Shown here: positions 12,601-26,130 of the stretch, in pieces | Layout of the letters: each line of letters begins with the position of its first letter | Position numbering within the stretch: position 1 is the first letter of the stretch | Assembly (NCBI GenBank): GCA_037389465.1 | Contig: JAZARR010000118.1 | Location: forward strand, 92,902-156,901 | Length of the DNA stretch: 64,000 nt | Direction: 5' to 3' | DNA from: Baylisascaris procyonis | Lineage: Eukaryota > Nematoda > Chromadorea > Rhabditida > Ascarididae | The notes under the pieces: generated by a model | Database searches by the model: none | What the model was told of the DNA's origin: nothing | The model's input: the letters and a program-made list of their open reading frames with translations, nothing else | Translations under genes and position numbers: made by a program

Positions 12601-15600
12601 TCTTTTCATGCCAACTTTTCTTACCGAAGCGAGGGCTACAAAATGGCTTCCTAGAAGACAACAGGAAGGACAGAGGTATAGTCTAGTTGCGTTCATTCAC
12701 TTCAAAGCAATCTTTTCAACCTCTTTTCGCATTCATTCTAGCCAAAACTGTGTTCGTGCAGAAGTATTTTAAAAAAAAACGTTTTCGGTAAATTCTCCTT
12801 TCATAATTCATATATACATTTGTTAAAAATCGCAAATGAAATTGACGTATTTGCTCTTTGGACGACGATCGGCGGACTTACTCTTGTATTGTACTGATAG
12901 GTCGAGTGAGTTCAGCGTTTCAATGCGAATGCTGCCAACTATAGCGTTCAATGAAGATGTCCTCAAGGAATACGTCATTAAATATGAATGAGACCAAAAT
13001 TATAGCACAAACGAAAAAAAAAAGATTATTTGTGATCCTTGAAGCTTTGCACTCGCGGCAAACAATAAGAAAATTTGAAATCTACGACCTCTGAAATCCG
13101 CACATTTCAAGGTTTCTAAGCCGTCTTTGTTTCTGCATAAGGTTCGGTAATCTTCACCTATGAACCTGTCTGCGTATCTTTGTGAGGTCACAATCTTCAT
13201 TTTCGATAGTGCTTTGAATTGTTGTGAAGTCATGAATGACTATCGAGGAGAATTCAAAGCACAATTGAGGATGTGCCAAACTACAGCACAAATCGCATGG
13301 CACTGCCGGATTTGAGATGACGAGCAAGAATAAAAATATTTGTTTTGTTGATAAAGAAAAGATTTTACACTGCACTGACCATCACCGGCCTAATTATTGC
13401 CACCGCCTAGGCAGAGTGCGGTCGCGTTTCAGTTTGAGGGAGGCACATGACCGATCTGGCGGTACATGAAACCTTTAGCTGACAGTTTTTACGGCGGAAG
13501 AGGCGTTAATCACAGATTGTGAGCGGCGATCGGTTGTGCACAGCAATGACTACTGTTATAGTAGCCAACAGAAAGGATGTGATATTTGAAAAGACATCAA
13601 AGGAGATGATTGACAGCCGTTAAAGGATACTGTGAACGGTCATAATGTTCAGTCCTAAAATCTTTCCTTACAGATGAAATCGCATAATTTGGCAACAGCG
13701 GCGCTATATTTGCTTACACTCAGTAGGAAAGCGCATTTTTACCACTCTCAACTCCGAATACAATCAGCTATTACGTAACTCTTAATGCCTGGCAAATACG
13801 CTTACGATTTTTTAGCAATCAACTAGCAACGCAGTTACATGAAATATCTCTTCATTTCAGGTGAAACTCCGCTTTTTGCAATAATATATTTACAAATTTC
13901 TTCAGTGAAGTTGTAACAGCAAAAGAATTTCTCGAAACGAGATCAACAAAAATTTACTGTCACCATAGAAACAACCAGCTGAATAAATCCTCTTCGCAGT
14001 AAAATCCCTTCCTTTGCGATGACCCTAAAAAGTTTAAACTATGGACCGACATGATGAATGATTTAAAAATGCAATGCAAAAATGGGTCAATTTGAAGGTA
14101 ACAAATGAGGTGCATCAGAGGGCCTCCCAAAATATAAAACGCCGCACATACGACATAATTATATTCGTAGCATGTGATTCAAATCTGATAACACGGACAA
14201 GCATCATTTCGGATTCAATGCTGAGAGGTCTAGACTTTCACATATCACATAAGACAATTTTCGATAGCCTTAGGATGGTGATTCCACTGAAATCAGGAGG
14301 AATTGGCCATATGAAAAGGTGAACAATGTTGCTCTAAGAATACAAGGCGTCATCAGTAGAACAGAAATTCGAAAATGCAATGGGAAAATGAACCCGCTCT
14401 TTCGTTGCCTTAGTGAAAGATTGCGCACGCTGCTCAAGTGCCTTACTATTTCATATAGCATTTTCGACAACTCAATGAAGTCATGAAACAGTCTTCTCTT
14501 AACGCTTCAAACGCTGACGTAAGAGGGAACAAGAGAGAGGAACTCCACGAACACGTCATTAAAGTATTCAATTCTGTCGTTTTAGCCAGATATGGTAGCA
14601 CTTTTATGGTCACAAAACAGTGTAGGACATTCGTCACACATGGAAAGCAAATTAGTAGTCGGCTACTATTGGAAGGTGTTTTAATGAATTAACATATACA
14701 ATAGCAGCTGTGATGCAGTCATCGACAAATTGTGGTCCCAGAAGGAAAAATGCATGCATTGCGATCCACAATATTGGCGACGAATTGTTCAGGCCACAAA
14801 CTTGGCATGCCAATCGTCCTTAACTTTTGACTACTTTCTTCATGAAGAAAAAATGCATTAGACACATCTCAACAAGTAAAAAATCACTGCCCCTAAGTCG
14901 CGCTTACGGGTTATAGGTTCTCATGCATTGTGAACTGATTAATGGAAGCAACTGGTGGCAGCAATCCTGAGGTAGAAGACTTCAGTTCTGGCCTTTAAAA
15001 ACGAATTGCTGATTGTAGCCCATGAATACCTGCCTTTTCTTTTCCTAGCTCGATAAAAATGTTATATGCGCAGTTGTAAAGGAAGATTCCCATACGCTTC
15101 CTCAATGTGAAAACTGTGCTGAAAAAACTGTTCACCACAAAATATTGCTCATTCTCCTAGCTGATGAAATCCTATTATTTCTAACGAAATCCGAGTATCT
15201 ATGAACAAGCTTTCCGGCCATTTTCATGAAAAGTTGCGCGCAAATGAAAGCATGGATGAAATGATCTCAATTCAATAGAGAAGAAAGCGAAATGCGCCTA
15301 TTCATTAGCGCAAAGGGCAAGGCGACAATAACAAAAAGGAGGAAAAAAGTGGAACCTTTCAAATAGAGCAAGCAATTAAGAAGTGGGTGAAATGAATAAG
15401 TATTTAGGCGTGGGAAATAACATACTTGTGACGACTGGGCAGTAGATGACACCCGAGCAGCTGGTACTAAGCAATTATTTGAGAGTGGATACCAAAGAAC
15501 GATCGAATTCAGCGTTTTGGAAAAATAGAATGAAAGATCTGGCTTACCCTATTCATCAAAATAATGCGTTTTGCACGTGTGCAAAGCAAAATATGAACAG

Positions 15601-15649
15601 GTTGGCAACGATTGACAACGACGTTCCCCAATGACATATTCCATCCTGT

Positions 15650-15978
15650 TTAGAAGGATAATCGTCTTAAGAGCGATGCTACTTGCATAAACGACGACAT
15701 GACATCAAAATGAATGTCCATAAAATTGGTCATAATAGCGACACAGCCGGACAATAAACTTAATCCTTCGGATATGGGAGAAGCAAGGTGAAATATTTTA
15801 AGTCTTGACTCGTTGATGAAATGAAACGTATCTGGGAATGATTGCCGAAATGCTGTCGTGGTGGATTGGCGTTGTATATTTTCGACCGATTTAATATTTA
15901 CGGCGCTTGATAGGAACGAGATGGAGCGCTGCATTCGAGAATCGGCCAGCAGTATGAAACTGTAGTCTGATTGAAATG
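15650..15978 (-). CDS. Candidate terminal exon, minus strand (about 109 codons)
   Basis: The minus strand is open from a strong acceptor, CATTTTCAG at 15979, to a TAA at 15650-15652. The peptide starts in phase 1 with FQSDYSFILLADSRMQRSIS and ends SFMQVASLLRRLSF. Ser and Phe are over-represented and Glu/Lys scarce, which weakens the case. A possible internal donor CAA|GTAGCA lies 33 nt before the stop codon. About one stop-free stretch of this size is expected by chance in the window, so the acceptor is the main support. Confidence 0.3.
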
Positions 15979-18900
15979 CTGAAAATGTTAGAACTGGAGG
16001 GTCTTGTTGTTTTCTATCTTTTCCAACAAAGAAATCCAGAATACGCATAAATAGCGTTCTTCGATGGTAATAGTGTACTGCTCAGTCTGAGAAGACGGTC
16101 ATGCAGAAAAATTCAGACACAAAACATTGCACTGAAATGTTCAATTGCTAGACTTGTGATCAATCCTCCACTTAATGGATCAGTATGACGTTTATTGTCA
16201 AGCGCATTGGCAAAGTCTACACATACCACATATATTTCTTATTACTTATTTAATGCAGTCTGCTAGTCGCGCAGAGATCAAACATCCTGCATCATCTTTA
16301 ATCTGTCAAATGGGAAGCCAGCTGATTGATGGTGATAGCACCGATTAAAACAAAGTCTTCAACAGTAGCACTTTCAATAGAGACTTCTACCATTTCACTC
16401 ATCCGAAAAGAATAATGGGAGGATGTTTACAAATAATATCAAAATGAGGCTCCTTCGGAATAATTGTTATATTTGCTACTATCGAAGCATTGGGAAACCA
16501 TCCAGCGAGAATGCTGTGTCGAAATATGCAGTTTATTAGCGTCTTTAGTGAGATAGTCTGAACGATTCAATGGCTATTCCTCGTTTCGCTCTCTTCACCT
16601 CTCTTTCTGCTAGAGCTTGAACAGCTTTTTTTTGAAAGGAATTTAGCAAACCGATATTTCTGGAAGTTCGAAGACAAACCTGACGGAAACGCGAACTGAG
16701 AAGCCGAAATAAATGGCAAATAAAACTTATTTATTAGCACATGTCGATCACAACCGATTACACAGCCAAAACAACATACGGCCAAAATACTAATAAGAAG
16801 CCTCACGCAAAATTGACCAAATGCGGTATGTGACTCTGACTGAAAGATTAGAGAAATACGTAACGCTTCATAAGGGACTTGAGAGTTGGCGAAGAGAAGT
16901 AAGAAGTTAATATGTATGGGAAGAAATGAAAGATTTTAGGAAAAATTTCAAACGTAATATACGAAAGACAACCATTTCGGATAACTTCTAAGCCTTTTCC
17001 GTGTCACTATGTCGACCACGTGATCATATAATTTCACAGAAAAATTACGAGAAGCTCGTACTGCGCACTTCTAGCTTGAGAGATGAGAAGGCTACAGATT
17101 GAACTCTCAGATCACCGTGTAGTACTTTACTTAAGCTAAGTTCCTTTCGTGCCCTTCTGGCAAAAATATTGCGCACATAGTACCGTATTTCATAATTTTG
17201 ACTTCCTCATAGTCTTTGGTTATCCGGTTCCTGTCGAGGCATATGCTCTGCCGCTCAAGTGGATACCTACTGACTGCCCCCATAATTCTTCAAAAAAAAA
17301 TTTCCCTGAGAAATAAAAATCCGATTACCACAGAATGTGTATATATTATTTAGACCTTTCATGTGGGAATCAATACTGTCCTAATAGACGAGTGAACATG
17401 AACGATTGTTTAGTAAGTCATACAGACGCCTACAATGTGCTCATCAGCTCCCACTACAGTAGCTTTATGATAAAATTTGCCGACAGATGGACAGACCGAC
17501 ACACCTAAACGCAAATGCCTGATATTGTCGATATTCAATTTTGTTACGAAAAATTGCGAAAAACAGAAGCATAAAAATCAACCCATTAAATATTTTATAT
17601 TCTCTTCATTACGTCGTTACCAGTCTTCAAAAACAGCTTTTCCTGGATCGTCCTATGATTAATTTCTTCACCAATCGCACTTGCTGAAATCGAATTGAAT
17701 CGATTGAATAAAATTGCTCCATAATTTCTTCATTAGCCAAAACTTCCGATATTTTTTCGTGATGCTCCCGTGAGCATATGGAGACTGGTCCTCAACCGAT
17801 CGCAAATTCCAATATTTCAAGAAACTTTGCGCTGATATCAAATACAAACGGGAATCTTCGATAAGTTAGCACAAATCATTTCAATGCTCCTAACTACTTT
17901 ATCTTCATACTTCATTGCAATAATCTGTTTAAACTGCATTATTTCAACTGCTGAGCACCTAGCTCGAGAATTTATATATCACGTAATTCAGAAATCATTC
18001 ACTTTACAACTTTCCACTTTCGGAAGTTGTTATTCGCTGAGTGTGCGTTTATGGAACTGCAATGGGTATAAAACCCTCAAAATTTTGACTGATATAACAT
18101 AATTTATAATTTATTTCTATGGAACATTTAAATATGAAAGAGCAAGCGAGAGTTTCAAAGATTTCGGTTGGTCTGGGAACTCTAGCCTATTCAACATTTC
18201 GGGTGAATTTCAGAGGTTTCGCTTGAAAAAAATTCATACTATCATTTCTTGCAACATATTTTTCATGAACGCATTTAATGAGCGGTAAATTTCCAGTAAA
18301 TTTGAGCAATTCAAAAAGAGCAACGTCCTATTGAAAAGAAATATACGAAAATTTTCCGAACGCATCAAAAATACTTCTGAGAAGCTATTGCTACAGAAAA
18401 AGCTAATATTATTTTGCATAATTCCAGCATTAATCTGATCCGTTACAGTTGCATTTCTATGAAGAGATGAAGTAGGTCTTTTTTCGACTTTATCATTCGA
18501 CTTTGCCTTGCTGTGAAATGTACCCACTTCAATAAATTCGGCGAACTTTGCAGACACTTAATAACCTTGGGGCCTTCTATTTCCAAAGTCTGCTTCTTCG
18601 ATGCAAACCCATTTTTTGCTAGATTTTCATGCCTTTGTACTCGCCTGACTAGCCTGTAGTCTATTATGCGGTATATCCGTCAATTGCCTCTGATTTGACA
18701 TAGTGCCGAGGGCATGAAAATGAGAATGGGCAGGTGAAGTATCGTATGCTCCACGGTGCTACGGTCAACGAATCCCCATAGCACGAATTCGTCTGTTGTG
18801 CTGTGTAAATAGTTCATTTGTATGAGATTCGATGTTGCCACATTCTCCACGCCTAAGACAGATGTTCGAAGGCAAATACGACGGGGCCTATCTTTGTTAG

Positions 18901-21900
18901 TCATTCAAAACTTCTCTTCACGTGTCCGAAAGAATTCAATGGGCCGTTTGTCGGGGTAAAGGCTCTTCACAAAGAGACAGCCTGCTGATCGTCTTTTGCA
19001 TCATGCTTTATTACCGCATATCAACATATGTACTCTCTACACTTAGTAAAACACATACAACTGTACAAACATTTGCGGTGGCGACCATGACTGCTCTCGG
19101 TGATTTCCCCGCAAGAGTGCTGAGGTATTATTTGCTTATTTCTGTACTATTCCATCAATATAGTGTGCCCTTGTATTTCCTTATGTGTTACAAATGCAAA
19201 CACCCCGGCAGTATTTTGTGCAATTATAACTTCTCGAACAGTGCTGCAACTATAGAAAGGGGATTGAAAACTATCAACCATGCGGACGTAGAAGCAAGAG
19301 CACATTGATATAATTGGTAAAGTGCTGTGGCAATCCTTATAGCGTGCTGTGCAAGGAGCTAAACTGTTGCTTATACTAATGCACAGTGACAATGCTCTAA
19401 TGTTGCCCCGTTGCAGGGCGGTACTCGGCTCCTTGCTTCGGGGAAAGAGCAATTCAGCAATGGCTTAGCACTCGAGTTATCTCCATCAACGTTAGGGCAG
19501 GGAAAGCTGACCTGAAGAAGGAACTTAGGGTAATGGCTTGACTTACACGACTTTGAAAAAGAGGATAGGCGTGGCTGACTTTAATTTTCGATATTATAAG
19601 GGAGTGTGGAATGCCCCTAAAAGCGCAAATTTTAGGCTAAGCCTATAACAAAAATATTATGTGATATAAATGACTTAGAAAGTGGTTAAGAAGCACCTTT
19701 TTTTTCCTAGACGTTACATACGTGACACATTCTTAATCGCGGCCTTCAATGCCTTTTCAGTTCTATTTCTCGAAAGTTGCTTGAAATCTTCGAAGAGATT
19801 AAAGCATTAGGGAGTAAGACGAGTGATATAAACAAAGAGTGGATCACAATGTTGTAACAATCGCCTCAGGCTACGTTGTTGCGATATGTCTTCATCATGT
19901 GTTAAACATCTCTGAAGCGCTAGTAAATCGTTTTTGAATTAGTCGGTACGCTCTTTTCAATCATTTAACAATCAGAATAAACCATTTGTTGCATCGAAAA
20001 TGTTGCCAATAAAGAAAGCGATTTGTTGAAATTCGAACTGATAAAGATGTATTTTGTTTCTCTTCTTTTTTACACTGAGGAGTCTTCTCATTTGATTAAA
20101 ACGACAGAAGACGACTCCCATTGCTTTCATTTTTTTCGTAGCGCTCAACAATCCTAAAAAACCTGATCCAAACAGATAATTTCGATTGTAACAATAAGAA
20201 GGAAAATAGTCACTATTAGAGTATTGTGAGTTCATTTTAAAAAAGATTTTTCTGCACTTTTGAATGCTTTCATGTGAAGTAAAATAATTTATGAAAAAAT
20301 ATATTCAAAGAACGAGCTCAAAGCTTATTGAGAGATCTTCAAATGATGCTATTCATGGCCGTTGAATTACAGCATCAACAGAAAACTTCTTTCGTATAGC
20401 ACGTCCAACTTAGTGAGGCCTAAAAGTGGTGCACTTCGTTCTGACAGCTCGATTATTCAGTGAGAGGTTCACATCATGCCTACATAAAGAACAAAAGCAC
20501 TAAATCGTTTCCTTGACTTCGAGTGTACTTTATCCCATCCAACTTTGGAAGTGAATCCGAATCTGACTTCTTTATCAAGTGGGAAGATGGCCTTCGATTC
20601 TTTGGAGGGTTTCAGTTATATGAAAATGCTGCTCGGTTCCGGTGTTTCCGGTAACGAATATAGAGGAACGTCATAAGCATATTCGCCGGTATGAGCACAT
20701 GTAAATAAATGGTCAACTGAATTATATTTATTATTGGCTTAATATGCCTATGGAAAATGTTATTTTCAGGGCTAGCCATAACCGTTCGTGGTATTATGCC
20801 ATTGCATTTAATGGAATAAGAAATAAAGAGCATACACCGCAATTACGATACCGTTTCTGCTATGTTTCCCAACTCCTAAACAGCAATTGCCTATGATCGT
20901 CGATGCGTGCTACTCGGTAGCTATCCTTCAACCCATATTTTGAATTAACATTCAATCAACCAAGCTCTCTTGCCAACTTAATTTGCATATTTGATAACGC
21001 AGCGGGTGGCAATCGCGATTTAATCTGAAGATTTAATCCCACCGGCAAACAAATTTGGACGCTTTAGAAGATGAGAATTGAGTGGATATATTGCTAGATT
21101 CTTTGCATCTTTGATATGTTCTCAGCAATATTGGGGAAATCCTCAAATTTTAATGAACAAGTTGGATACGAGAGTGCAAACAAAGAATTCTTGCTATAGC
21201 AAGAGAAGCAAAACGAAAATGTTTCACTGTTTGCTGTATTGAACGCTCTATTGCAAAAGCTTTTTCATCACTTTCTTTTTAGAGTATGACTGATATTAGC
21301 AAAATGTCTAATTCAAGTTCCGCGGTTGTTGTTTTCGGCTGCGTTTTGCATTATTGACTGATTGTCTGGATTTGACCGGTATCCTGAACGTGGAGGGTAA
21401 TAACATCGCAAAATTCTTCCAGATATCCTCTTTTCTTTTTCAAATACTTGATGAGAACTTATAAGCAGATTTGAAAGGTTGCTACAAAGTGTTCTTTATT
21501 TAGAAAGATTATTGTTGGAGCTGAAAAAAAAAAGAAGCGGGGATTTCCAAATATTTGGTTAAGGATAAAATAAAAAACCTAAGCCAGTTCATCAATTGGA
21601 AATAATGCATGCGAATGAAAGAACCTTTCCGAAATACAAAGCAAACTTTCGATGTGTATTTTCATCCGGTGCTCACCGCAATAAAAGACCGTTGAAAACA
21701 CCTATAGAAAATCCCATAGAACCTGCACTTGCTCTCAAATGAAATAATTCGGACGCAATTTGTCACTCGTAATAATACCGTGTTATTTAGGTATCAGTAT
21801 CGCTCTGTGTTATCGCGACGAACCCATATATGTGGATGATTGATCCTCTTTAAACCGTAAAGCATTAGTATGGGTGAGTTGTTACATAAAATGCATTGCT

Positions 21901-23049
21901 AATAACAATGCTTATTGATTTTAAATAGAGATTACCGATTATATCAATCGTCGTTGTTATCTGCTAATCTGAAATAGGATTTCGCATACCTTAAGTTTCC
22001 TCTATGTGGCACAAACCTCTAATGGAGAAGGATTTCGTTTACAGATCGAACAAGAAGAATATATCTGGTCCATGTTTCGATAAGAAATTTCGCTCCAAAA
22101 GCATTTCGAGCCCTCAAACTAAGCTTTGACGCCATCCATATCTATGGATTAACAAGTGAGTCCCATTCAACGATTATTCGCCAAATTTTTGTCAACAAAC
22201 GTCGTTTCTTGCCTTTAAACCAGATTCACTGGATTATTCAGGATCTTAAGCTTTGCGTTTTTGATAGTTGAGCTACTAAATATTGAAGAACAAAGGTGAA
22301 TGATTTCAAACAGCATTAATTATTCTAGCCTCATAGCACTCAATTAAAGCTACCGGCTATGCCGTTTGCTTATTTATTGCAGCTTTAAAGGTTGGCATCT
22401 TCCAACCATCCAATTCTTCAAAATTCACTTAAAAACTTCACTATACCTTCAGTAAACGCTTATTGGAGAACTTTCGAGCACCCTTCGCACTTCTCTTGTG
22501 AATTGTTTATGCCTGGTTTACCGAAACGATCTTTGGAGGATAGAGCTAAGTGCCACTTCTCATCTCTTGCAAATCTCTTTCCACGCCGCTTTGCCACTTA
22601 AAAGGGCGTTGAAATTCCACGAGCGAATTCGCTGCCGCATCCATTCACTCGACATGCGTAGTAAGAACTCACCTTATCGACTGTTGAAATTAATCGACTG
22701 TTGTTTAGAAAATTTTTTGTGCGAGCTTAGCTCGTCGATTCTCTTACCATTCCTCCACTTGTTCAAAACTTTCTTGCATTAGTTGTGGATAAGATGTGAA
22801 CAAGTTCAGAACCTTCAAACCTGAACAACCATAGTCACTGGTGGAAGCTAAGGTTAAACAGGCCAAGACGCTTCAAGGTGATAAGGACCACCTTTCGAAT
22901 TCAAGTTCACTACCCTTTCTTCCAGATTGCATTTCGAATAAAAAAAAATGTCCTAAAAAAGGATTTTGCAGCTTACGAAACAATACCGTCAGACATAACG
23001 AGGTCTTTATGAAAAGTCACGAAGTCACAAGAACAATAAAAATTGCTTG
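15979..23049. other. 7 kb without a supportable gene
   Basis: The only compositional anomaly is 18.65-19.56 kb, GC-richer than its flanks and carrying two minus-strand ORFs of 74 and 101 codons. No complete mobile element, terminal repeats or RNA gene is visible. Confidence 0.5.
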
Positions 23050-23250
23050 CTAAAAATCAAAGGTCCCTGCAGGTTTTTCGTTAAGATGCAATTGCTTCAT
23101 GAAGGCTTTAATCCATTTCGTTCTATCATCATGTCCCACTGAATCTATCCACTTGTTAACTCCGTTAGACTACTTCATGAAGGCTTTAATCCATTTCGTT
23201 CTATCATCATGTCCCACTGAATCTATCCACTTGTTAACTCCGTTAGACTA
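23050..23250 (-). other. Candidate 3'-terminal exon altered by the 78-bp duplication
   Basis: Read on the minus strand from AGTTAGCTTAG|TCT, each repeat copy encodes SNGVNKWIDSVGHDDR followed by TKWIKAFMK. A TAG sits at the copy boundary, and then the same 25 residues recur and continue QLHLNEKPAGTFDF before a stop. Without the duplication this would be a 39-codon terminal exon of plausible composition. With it, a protein entering at the first copy stops 14 residues early. The acceptor is weak and no family is recognised. It could be a downstream exon of the gene ending near 24.4 kb, a separate gene, or chance. Confidence 0.25.
23095..23250. repeat. Perfect 78-bp tandem duplication (two copies)
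   Basis: Copy one is 23095-23172 and copy two is 23173-23250. They are identical at all 78 positions and the flanks differ immediately, so the duplication is recent or an assembly artefact. The unit is a multiple of three. On the minus strand one frame is open through each copy, with a TAG falling exactly at the junction. After the second copy on that strand the frame runs 14 codons further to a TAG at 23050-23052. Confidence 0.98.
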
Positions 23251-24447
23251 AGCTAACTCTATCGCCTTCGACGTATTTTTTTTCAAACGCATTTCCAATA
23301 TTTGTAAAAGCTCTCCTCTTACCATGTCTTTACCTGTATTCAACGATTATTGCGATATGAAAGCTGTAAAAATGGAAAATTTTTTTTGAAAGGATCCAAA
23401 ATTCATTCTTCAGGATCCAGCTGACCGAGAAAAAAACCTATTTCACTTGTCGGCGTCGACACAATATCTCAATGCATTTCTTATATTAGCCTCATTCATC
23501 AATCATTGTAAAGTTTCTTCTCTTGAGCACCTCATCTCATCATGAATATAATGCTGACCAAATTTTATTACAACGATATCAATCGTAAATGCATACAGGA
23601 CATATTTTGGACAAGGGGAGGAGCGCACTCCGTAAATTTGCATATTATCGAACAATATCGAAAAAAACATGGCTCAAAAGCACAAATACATGAATCGATT
23701 GCAAGAAAAAGGCAATTTTTTCTCCAATTGTGTCCCTTGTTTAAGCTTTGAGAATTTCATGGATGTTAGAGTTAATGGATAATATCCTTTGTCGACAAGT
23801 CGCAGTGGAATAATTTTGAATGAATAAATAAATACAAATTCAAGAATAAAAGTACACCTATCGGTGGCTTTCAAATAAAACTACAGGTGTAGCTTACCTC
23901 TCAACTAGTGCACCCTTGACGAGCGCCTATTTAATCAAGCATTAAAATGTGAAACTTTTGAAACGTACTATCCTTGAGGCAGACTTTTCCTTGACAATTT
24001 GCGAAAAACATCCCGCCGTTTTGCTTTTTTTTGCTTAAGCAAGGAGCATCTCTATTATAGTACATGTTAGAACTTCATCATGTAGTACGAACATTTCATG
24101 AGTGCACAACTGTGGCGTTCAGGCCGAAGATGTGGGACGGGGAAAGCGATGAGGGAGATTAGCCGAAAGGACAAGAAGGCGGCGCGTTTCTGCACAAAGA
24201 ATTTCAAAATTTGCCGGGATTTCTATATATATGAATTTGGAAAATTAGAAATTTCCAATACCCTTTTATCAGTGGAAATTTTCCTCATCGCTGCACCGAA
24301 TACAGAGGCATAAATTTGCGGAAAGTGGGCAAATGAATTCACCAGTCTCGCTCTTATCGAATTTCTATGGTCGCCAACCGTGATCATAGAAAATATAAAC
24401 AAAATTTGAGCAAATTCTATAAACAATGAACAGCAATAAAAATTCAA

Positions 24448-24756
24448 TCAGCATTGATATTGTACAATTGATTTTAATTTTCTTGTTTCGTTCTCATTCG
24501 AATGTGAGGCATTTATTCGTGTGTCGAACTCAATCGACGATGCTGTACTATCATTGGTGAAAGTTGAAACGCGTTTCACATCGAAATTTTGCATTGATGA
24601 TTCGATTACGGTCACTTGGCTACTATTACCGTTCGTTGCTAAGGAATCCTCGTCGGTTTCCTCTTCGATGACACGTTCTAATGAACGTTTTTCGGGACTT
24701 TTTGCACGTACCGTTACAATACACTCGTTTAGATGATTTTGAAGTAGTTGACATAC
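24448..24756 (-). CDS. Terminal exon (102 codons plus stop) of the minus-strand gene
   Basis: A 309-nt frame opens straight after acceptor AATTTCAG and closes with TGA at 24448-24450. Codon choice (TCG, CGT, GAC, ACG) matches the 212-codon exon. The peptide begins VCQLLQNHLNECIVTV, which could be an amphipathic helix. An acidic cluster EEETDEDS follows at exon residues 31-38. The rest is a Ser/Thr/Asn-rich, probably disordered tail ending QYQC. The exon is in phase 0, as the upstream exons require. The first AATAAA I see downstream on this strand is near 23.56 kb, about 880 nt past the stop. So either the 3' UTR is long, the poly(A) signal is variant, or the frame is spliced onward before the stop. 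No family is recognised. Confidence 0.68.
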   Translation of the reverse strand, partial: VCQLLQNHLNECIVTVRAKSPEKRSLERVIEEETDEDSLATNGNSSQVTVIESSMQNFDVKRVSTFTNDSTASSIEFDTRINASHSNENETRKLKSIVQYQC

Positions 24757-26130
24757 CTGAAATTAAGTTTAGAATTTTGCAGTACAAATGTCATTAAATG
24801 GAATTAAGTAATAAGTCATTTCTCTGTTGATTTTTGCAAGGATCATTCGAACTCATGGAAAGACTAGAGAGCAAAACCAAAGGACTAGGTGAAACTTGAT
24901 TCACGAATATGAAAAACACTAGCAGAAAGGTTTACGGCCGCAGCAAATGCTGAATATTTGCAAACCTTTGTTGTTATACTGTCTACGTATTCTAAAGCAG
25001 AATTGCATGCCTACAAATAAGCGAGTTGGATGGGATAACGCTTGGCAACTAGAGCACAAATAAAAATATTATTGACAGTCTCCATTTAAGTGTCAGGGAA
25101 GTGAAATGAACAAAATTACGACTACGTCAAAGGAATTCTCGCCGGCTGCAAATAACTATAGGGAAAGACTTCACAAACACACTTAGCTCAAATTACAAGC
25201 ATAAAAGCAAACGCTGGAATTGTTTTTGCCAAAAAAAAAAAAAAACTTTTTTGTTTACATGATTGCTATTAAAGCTCTATCTGCATAATCTATAATAACG
25301 AATAGTTCGTACACGTTTCACTGCACTTCTCTTTTTGTAAAGAAAATAACGGTTTCTGCATGTTACATTGCAATGCAAAGTACAAACGCATTGCATGTAT
25401 TGCAACAATACATCAATAAAATTCAAAAGAAAATTGCATATATAAAAAGATTTGCAAGCAATGTAGGTATCCAAAATTATTATCAATCTATAATTACTGC
25501 ATGAAAGTTGCATTATTTTTACGATTCCTAACACCACAGGTAAATAAATTTGTTGAATTTAGTCAAATGTGGTGACAGCTTGCCATGAGTACGACGATAT
25601 TTCCTCCAGAAATCTCATATATTCGCAAAGAAATTCGAAAGCATAGCATACAGAACCATCACGAAAAGAAATCATGCCCTATCAATTTAAATTCTCTTCG
25701 AATAATTCAATACATAGAATGAGTAAATTAAAAAAAAAAGAGCGCTGAATGCATCAGAACTTACAGAGACAAACGAGCTGAAGACGGCGATAAGCGTACT
25801 CAGCGATATATAGAAATGTCATTTAATAGCTTTGTCTACAACGATTTCAAAGGATACTGGCCAGCCGTCTGGCATTAGCTAGCCTTGACCGAAAACGCAG
25901 GTGTCTTTAATAGCGTGCACACAATACTATGAGCCATCTGTCTTTCATGGTAGTGTGCCCACTGAGCAACGCGAATAAAATGCTGCATAAACAATCGTGC
26001 ACTAGTCGCTGTGGAGAGAATGCTTGAAGGGTCAGCGTTGAAAATGAGGTCGGCTATGTTTGATGTAGTCACCCATAACTGTATGACACTCATATTCAAA
26101 GCGTTCTCACTCCTCGTCAGTATTTCACAG

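Larger units (their letters stand above)
3830..15640. other. 11.8 kb with little supportable coding sequence
   Basis: Apart from the possible decayed plus-strand segment at 7.78-8.29 kb and the 37-residue ORF at 5993-6106, I see only ORFs of chance-like length and composition. The stretch holds a trinucleotide-rich block (4.78-4.98 kb), an (AT)n tract (9.54-9.62 kb) and a GC-rich island (13.38-13.56 kb). Confidence 0.5.

Noticed and set aside
17476..17662. Plus-strand ORF beginning with Thr/Asp/Gln-rich repeats
   Set aside because: The start reflects a degenerate GACA/GACC simple repeat, and the remainder has no coding character.
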